A DNA stretch of 7,402 bases from Desulfamplus sp. (GTDB lineage Bacteria > Desulfobacterota > Desulfobacteria > Desulfobacterales > Desulfobacteraceae). Location: assembly GCA_015233755.1 (NCBI GenBank), contig JADFXA010000105.1, forward strand, positions 1 through 7,402. The letters run 5' to 3'. A program made the position numbers and the translations under genes. Each line of letters opens with the position of its first letter. Position 1 is the stretch's first letter. Below are positions 5,133 through 7,402 of this stretch, piece by piece. The notes beneath the pieces were generated by a model. The model was given only the letters and a program-made list of their open reading frames with translations. It made no database searches and was not told where the DNA came from.

Positions 5133-6833
5133 TTATAACAGACTTTCAAATATATGATACTCTTCAATATGGTATTGTGGTTCAGGGTAGATAGCAATGG
5201 GCATACCAAATTTTGCCTCTAAAGATGTTATGAGATGTTTTTCCTCTCCATGCAACAATTGAGCTATTTCAGGGTGTACTTTGACAGTAAAGCGGTTGCC
5301 CATAATATCAGTTGCTTCATTTAATAGATCTCTATGAATTTTATGGCATATTGATTTACCAGAGAGAAGCATACCATCACCTGCACAATAAAAACAGGGT
5401 TCACATAAAGTACGGGTGAGATTTTTTCTAACCCTTTTACGTGTCATCTGAACAAGCCCTAACTCAGATAAGGGAAGGACATTTGTCTGGCTTTTATCCT
5501 TTTTTAGAGCATCTATAAGATGAGACATAACCTTCTCCTTGTGATGACTCTTCTTCATGTCAATAAAATCAATAATTATAATACCGCCAATATTGCGAAG
5601 TCTTATCTGATAGGCAATCTCTTTAACAGCTTCAAGATTAGTTTTTAAGATTGTCTCCTCAAAATTATGTTTTCCAACATATTTACCAGTATTTACATCA
5701 ATTGCCACTAATGCCTCTGTCTGTTCAATGATGATATATCCACCAGATTTAAGCCACACCTTCTTTTTTAACGCTCTTGCAATATCTCCTTCAATATTAT
5801 AGGCATCAAATATTGGTTCCGCTCCCGTGTAAAGCTCAACAGAAACTCTAAGATCAGGCATCAGCTTGTCTAAAAAATGGACAACGCTCTCATATCCCTC
5901 TCTTGAATCAATAATTAATCTATCAGCTTCATCTGAGAGCAAATCCCTTACTGCACGAAAAGTTACTGTTAAATCTCTATAAACTAAAGATGGAGCGGAC
6001 GCTGTTTTACCCCTCTTCTGAATATCTTCCCATGTTTTAGTAAGAAAAGCTATTTCTCGCTCTAACCTGTTTGTTTTTATTCCTTGTGCTGCGGTTCTAA
6101 ATATATATCCAAAGTTGTCTTTCCTTATTGACATAAGAAGCTCTTTCAGCCGAATACGCTCCTTTTCATCATCAATTCTTTTAGATATACCAATGTGATC
6201 AACCGTAGGCATAAGAACCATGAACCTACCCGGAAGAGATATATGAGTTGTTACTCTGGGACCTTTTGAACCCATTGAAGATTTTGCAACTTGCACCAAA
6301 ATCTCCTGTCCCTCATTTATAAGCTCTTCAATTGGGCAATCTTCTGCTAAGTAGGGTTTCCAATTGTATGCAGATGTACTATTTTTCCAATTTGTAGAAT
6401 TTTTCCAATTTGATGAGCTTTTCCAGTTTGATGAGGCAGCCAATTTTTCAAGTTCTTTTTTATTTTCACTTGCATTAATGATTATTGCTTTATCATCAAT
6501 AATATCTGTTCCAATATCTTCAGCAGAATTTTGCTCTCCTGATTCTGTTTCATCTTGGTCTATCTCTGCCTCTTGTTCAAACCTTCTGGCAAGGTCATCA
6601 AATGTGTTATCTAAAATATCATCCACATAAAGAAATGCTGATTGATTAAGTCCAATATCAACGAACGCAGCCTGCATACCGGGAAGTACCCTCTGCACTC
6701 TTCCTTTATAAATATTACCTGTAATATTGGACTCATCGCCTCTTTCGATAAATAGTTCTACAATAGTTCCATTCTCTAAAACAGCCACACGAGTCTCGTG
6801 GGCTGCTGCATTCACAACAAGTTCTTTTAGCAT
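5133..6833 (-). CDS. rng: Ribonuclease E/G family endoribonuclease (RNase G type)
   Basis: This 566-residue single-strand-specific endoribonuclease acts in rRNA 5'-end maturation and mRNA decay. The N-terminus (ELVVNAAAHETRVAVLENG) and the S1 RNA-binding domain (ITGNIYKGRVQRVLPGMQAA, 37-56, then FVDIG) match the RNase G/E core. The S1 domain is split by an insertion at about 78-165 that is acidic, then carries NWK repeats. It resumes at EGQEILVQVAK (174-184) and TTHISLPGRFMV (195-206). The DNase I-like catalytic part has AIDVNTG (377-383, D379) and IIDFIDM (420-426, D422), the two metal-binding aspartates. The zinc-link region reads CEPCFYC (477-483), where the usual form is CPxC, so its proline is replaced. 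No long RNase E-type degradosome scaffold follows the core, hence RNase G. The start is fixed by homology, but no good Shine-Dalgarno sequence precedes ATG 6831-6833. It is 74 bp downstream of the DUF2344-type gene on the same strand, probably in one operon, and ends at the shared terminator. Confidence 0.95.
   Translation of the reverse strand: MLKELVVNAAAHETRVAVLENGTIVELFIERGDESNITGNIYKGRVQRVLPGMQAAFVDIGLNQSAFLYVDDILDNTFDDLARRFEQEAEIDQDETESGEQNSAEDIGTDIIDDKAIIINASENKKELEKLAASSNWKSSSNWKNSTNWKNSTSAYNWKPYLAEDCPIEELINEGQEILVQVAKSSMGSKGPRVTTHISLPGRFMVLMPTVDHIGISKRIDDEKERIRLKELLMSIRKDNFGYIFRTAAQGIKTNRLEREIAFLTKTWEDIQKRGKTASAPSLVYRDLTVTFRAVRDLLSDEADRLIIDSREGYESVVHFLDKLMPDLRVSVELYTGAEPIFDAYNIEGDIARALKKKVWLKSGGYIIIEQTEALVAIDVNTGKYVGKHNFEETILKTNLEAVKEIAYQIRLRNIGGIIIIDFIDMKKSHHKEKVMSHLIDALKKDKSQTNVLPLSELGLVQMTRKRVRKNLTRTLCEPCFYCAGDGMLLSGKSICHKIHRDLLNEATDIMGNRFTVKVHPEIAQLLHGEEKHLITSLEAKFGMPIAIYPEPQYHIEEYHIFESLL
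6357..6434 (-). repeat. 18-bp tandem repeat inside rng encoding NWK hexapeptides
   Basis: Three consecutive 18-bp units occupy 6381-6398, 6399-6416 and 6417-6434. As read on the plus strand, the first two are ATTTTTCCAATTTGTAGA and ATTTTTCCAATTTGATGA; the third is GCTTTTCCAGTTTGATGA. A degenerate fourth copy (TTTCCAATT at 6357-6365) is displaced by 9 extra bases. On the coding strand they yield SNWKSS, SNWKNS, TNWKNS and a last NWK (about residues 135-159 of the RNase). The near identity of the units indicates recent expansion by slippage or unequal recombination. Confidence 0.9.
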
Positions 6834-6907
6834 ACTATTAAATCTTGATCTTTAAATTATAAGTGATAGAGAAAATCTTAATCTCTTCCACAAGGTTAAA
6901 AAATATT
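6834..6907 (-). other. Short spacer between the DUF2344-type gene and rng
   Basis: The 74-bp AT-rich spacer contains TATAAT on the minus strand (6856-6861), but no matching -35 hexamer at 16-18 bp, so an internal promoter is not supported. The bases immediately before the rng start (GATTTAATAGT, then ATG) lack a purine-rich Shine-Dalgarno core. No clear terminator hairpin is present, which is consistent with cotranscription. Confidence 0.45.
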
Positions 6908-7402
6908 TTAAGCTGATTTGAGTTTAACAATATCTGCTGAACGAAGAACATTATCAGGCACTTTAAACACCTCAGTTAATATTTCAGATGGTCTTATGGT
7001 TCGTTGAACATCATTTTTCAGAGTCATCTCAAGTTCAGTATAATCTAAATTTAGGGTTAACTCATCTTTATCTTTTGTGCTTAAATCACAGCGCTTGTTT
7101 TTGATGTTTGTATTTCCAAAATTAATTAGCTTAATTTTCTTTGTTACCTTTCTTAAATCTGTAGTTCTTTGAATACCTTTAAAACTTAGTTTATCAACAA
7201 CATACTCTGACAAAGTCATAAATTCATCTATATCCTGTTCTGTGATAGAAAAATTTTTGAGTCTAATTTTATATGAAATAGATAAGTTAGTCTCTGTTTG
7301 ATGTTCTTCTCCAATTTCTATATTCACATCTGAGGTTTTCTTTAAATCTTTTGAATAAACAGAGCGTGTAATTGTTATTGTTCTGGGTAATACATCGTTA
7401 AG
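6908..7402 (-). CDS. DUF2344-domain protein, C-terminal part (likely radical SAM-associated; 5' end beyond window)
   Basis: The frame is open from the right edge to a TAA at 6908-6910, so at least 164 residues are coded here. A GTG at 7325-7327 is inside the open frame and is not the real start, because 25 sense codons precede it. The first visible residues, LNDVLPRTITI, resemble the segment 'LNxVLPxGI' that I recall from DUF2344 proteins. The end, RTIRPSEILTEVF followed by SADIVKLKSA, resembles the closing strands of that domain (RPxEIL, then RIVKxxL). In deltaproteobacteria and relatives this domain is typically the C-terminal part of, or adjacent to, a B12-binding radical SAM protein (TIGR03960/TIGR03936 group) encoded just before an RNase E/G gene, exactly the order seen here. 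The function is unknown. The assignment rests on remembered motif similarity and context; the middle of the fragment is divergent and rich in Lys, Asn and Thr. Confidence 0.65.
   Translation of the reverse strand, partial: LNDVLPRTITITRSVYSKDLKKTSDVNIEIGEEHQTETNLSISYKIRLKNFSITEQDIDEFMTLSEYVVDKLSFKGIQRTTDLRKVTKKIKLINFGNTNIKNKRCDLSTKDKDELTLNLDYTELEMTLKNDVQRTIRPSEILTEVFKVPDNVLRSADIVKLKSA

Noticed and set aside
6364..6630. Rightward frame with an FQFDE repeat
   Set aside because: It is the antisense reading of the NWK tandem repeat in rng; the repeat explains its regular look.

Overview
This is an AT-rich window (GC content roughly one third by eye) from a Gram-negative-type bacterium. The best guess is a Desulfobacterota (deltaproteobacterium), Nitrospirota or similar lineage. 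Three things point that way: a DUF2344-type protein directly upstream of an RNase E/G gene, an RNase G-type protein with a large acidic insertion in its S1 domain, and a near-consensus sigma-54 promoter. The lineage is inferred; no rRNA or other marker gene is present.

Layout from left to right. Bases 1-417 (+) are the 3' part of a flavodoxin-like gene. An inverted repeat at 424-466 separates it from a convergent leftward pair: uppP (2068-3006, undecaprenyl-diphosphate phosphatase) followed by a phosphomannomutase/phosphoglucomutase gene (541-1959). A divergent intergenic region of about 330 bp (3007-3340) holds a strong-looking sigma-54 -24/-12 element facing right. It drives a membrane-embedded family 2 glycosyltransferase (3341-4945), which ends at a classic rho-independent terminator (4994-5036). 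Leftward from the right edge come a truncated DUF2344-domain gene (6908 to beyond 7402) and an RNase E/G family gene (5133-6833), probably one operon that converges on the same terminator.

Functionally, the centre looks like a small cell-surface polysaccharide neighbourhood. The hexose-phosphate mutase supplies mannose-1-P or glucose-1-P for sugar nucleotides, UppP recycles the undecaprenyl carrier, and the glycosyltransferase polymerises or transfers sugars at the inner membrane. The divergent promoters suggest that the glycosyltransferase is controlled separately from the housekeeping uppP-mutase pair. The right part is an RNA-processing module.

I see no mobile element, CRISPR array, tRNA or rRNA. 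The points most worth a second look are the sigma-54 promoter with possible upstream repeats, an 18-bp tandem repeat that writes an NWK-containing hexapeptide array into the RNase, and a missing glutamine in the QxxRW motif of the glycosyltransferase. I did not find convincing evidence of an entirely new system.
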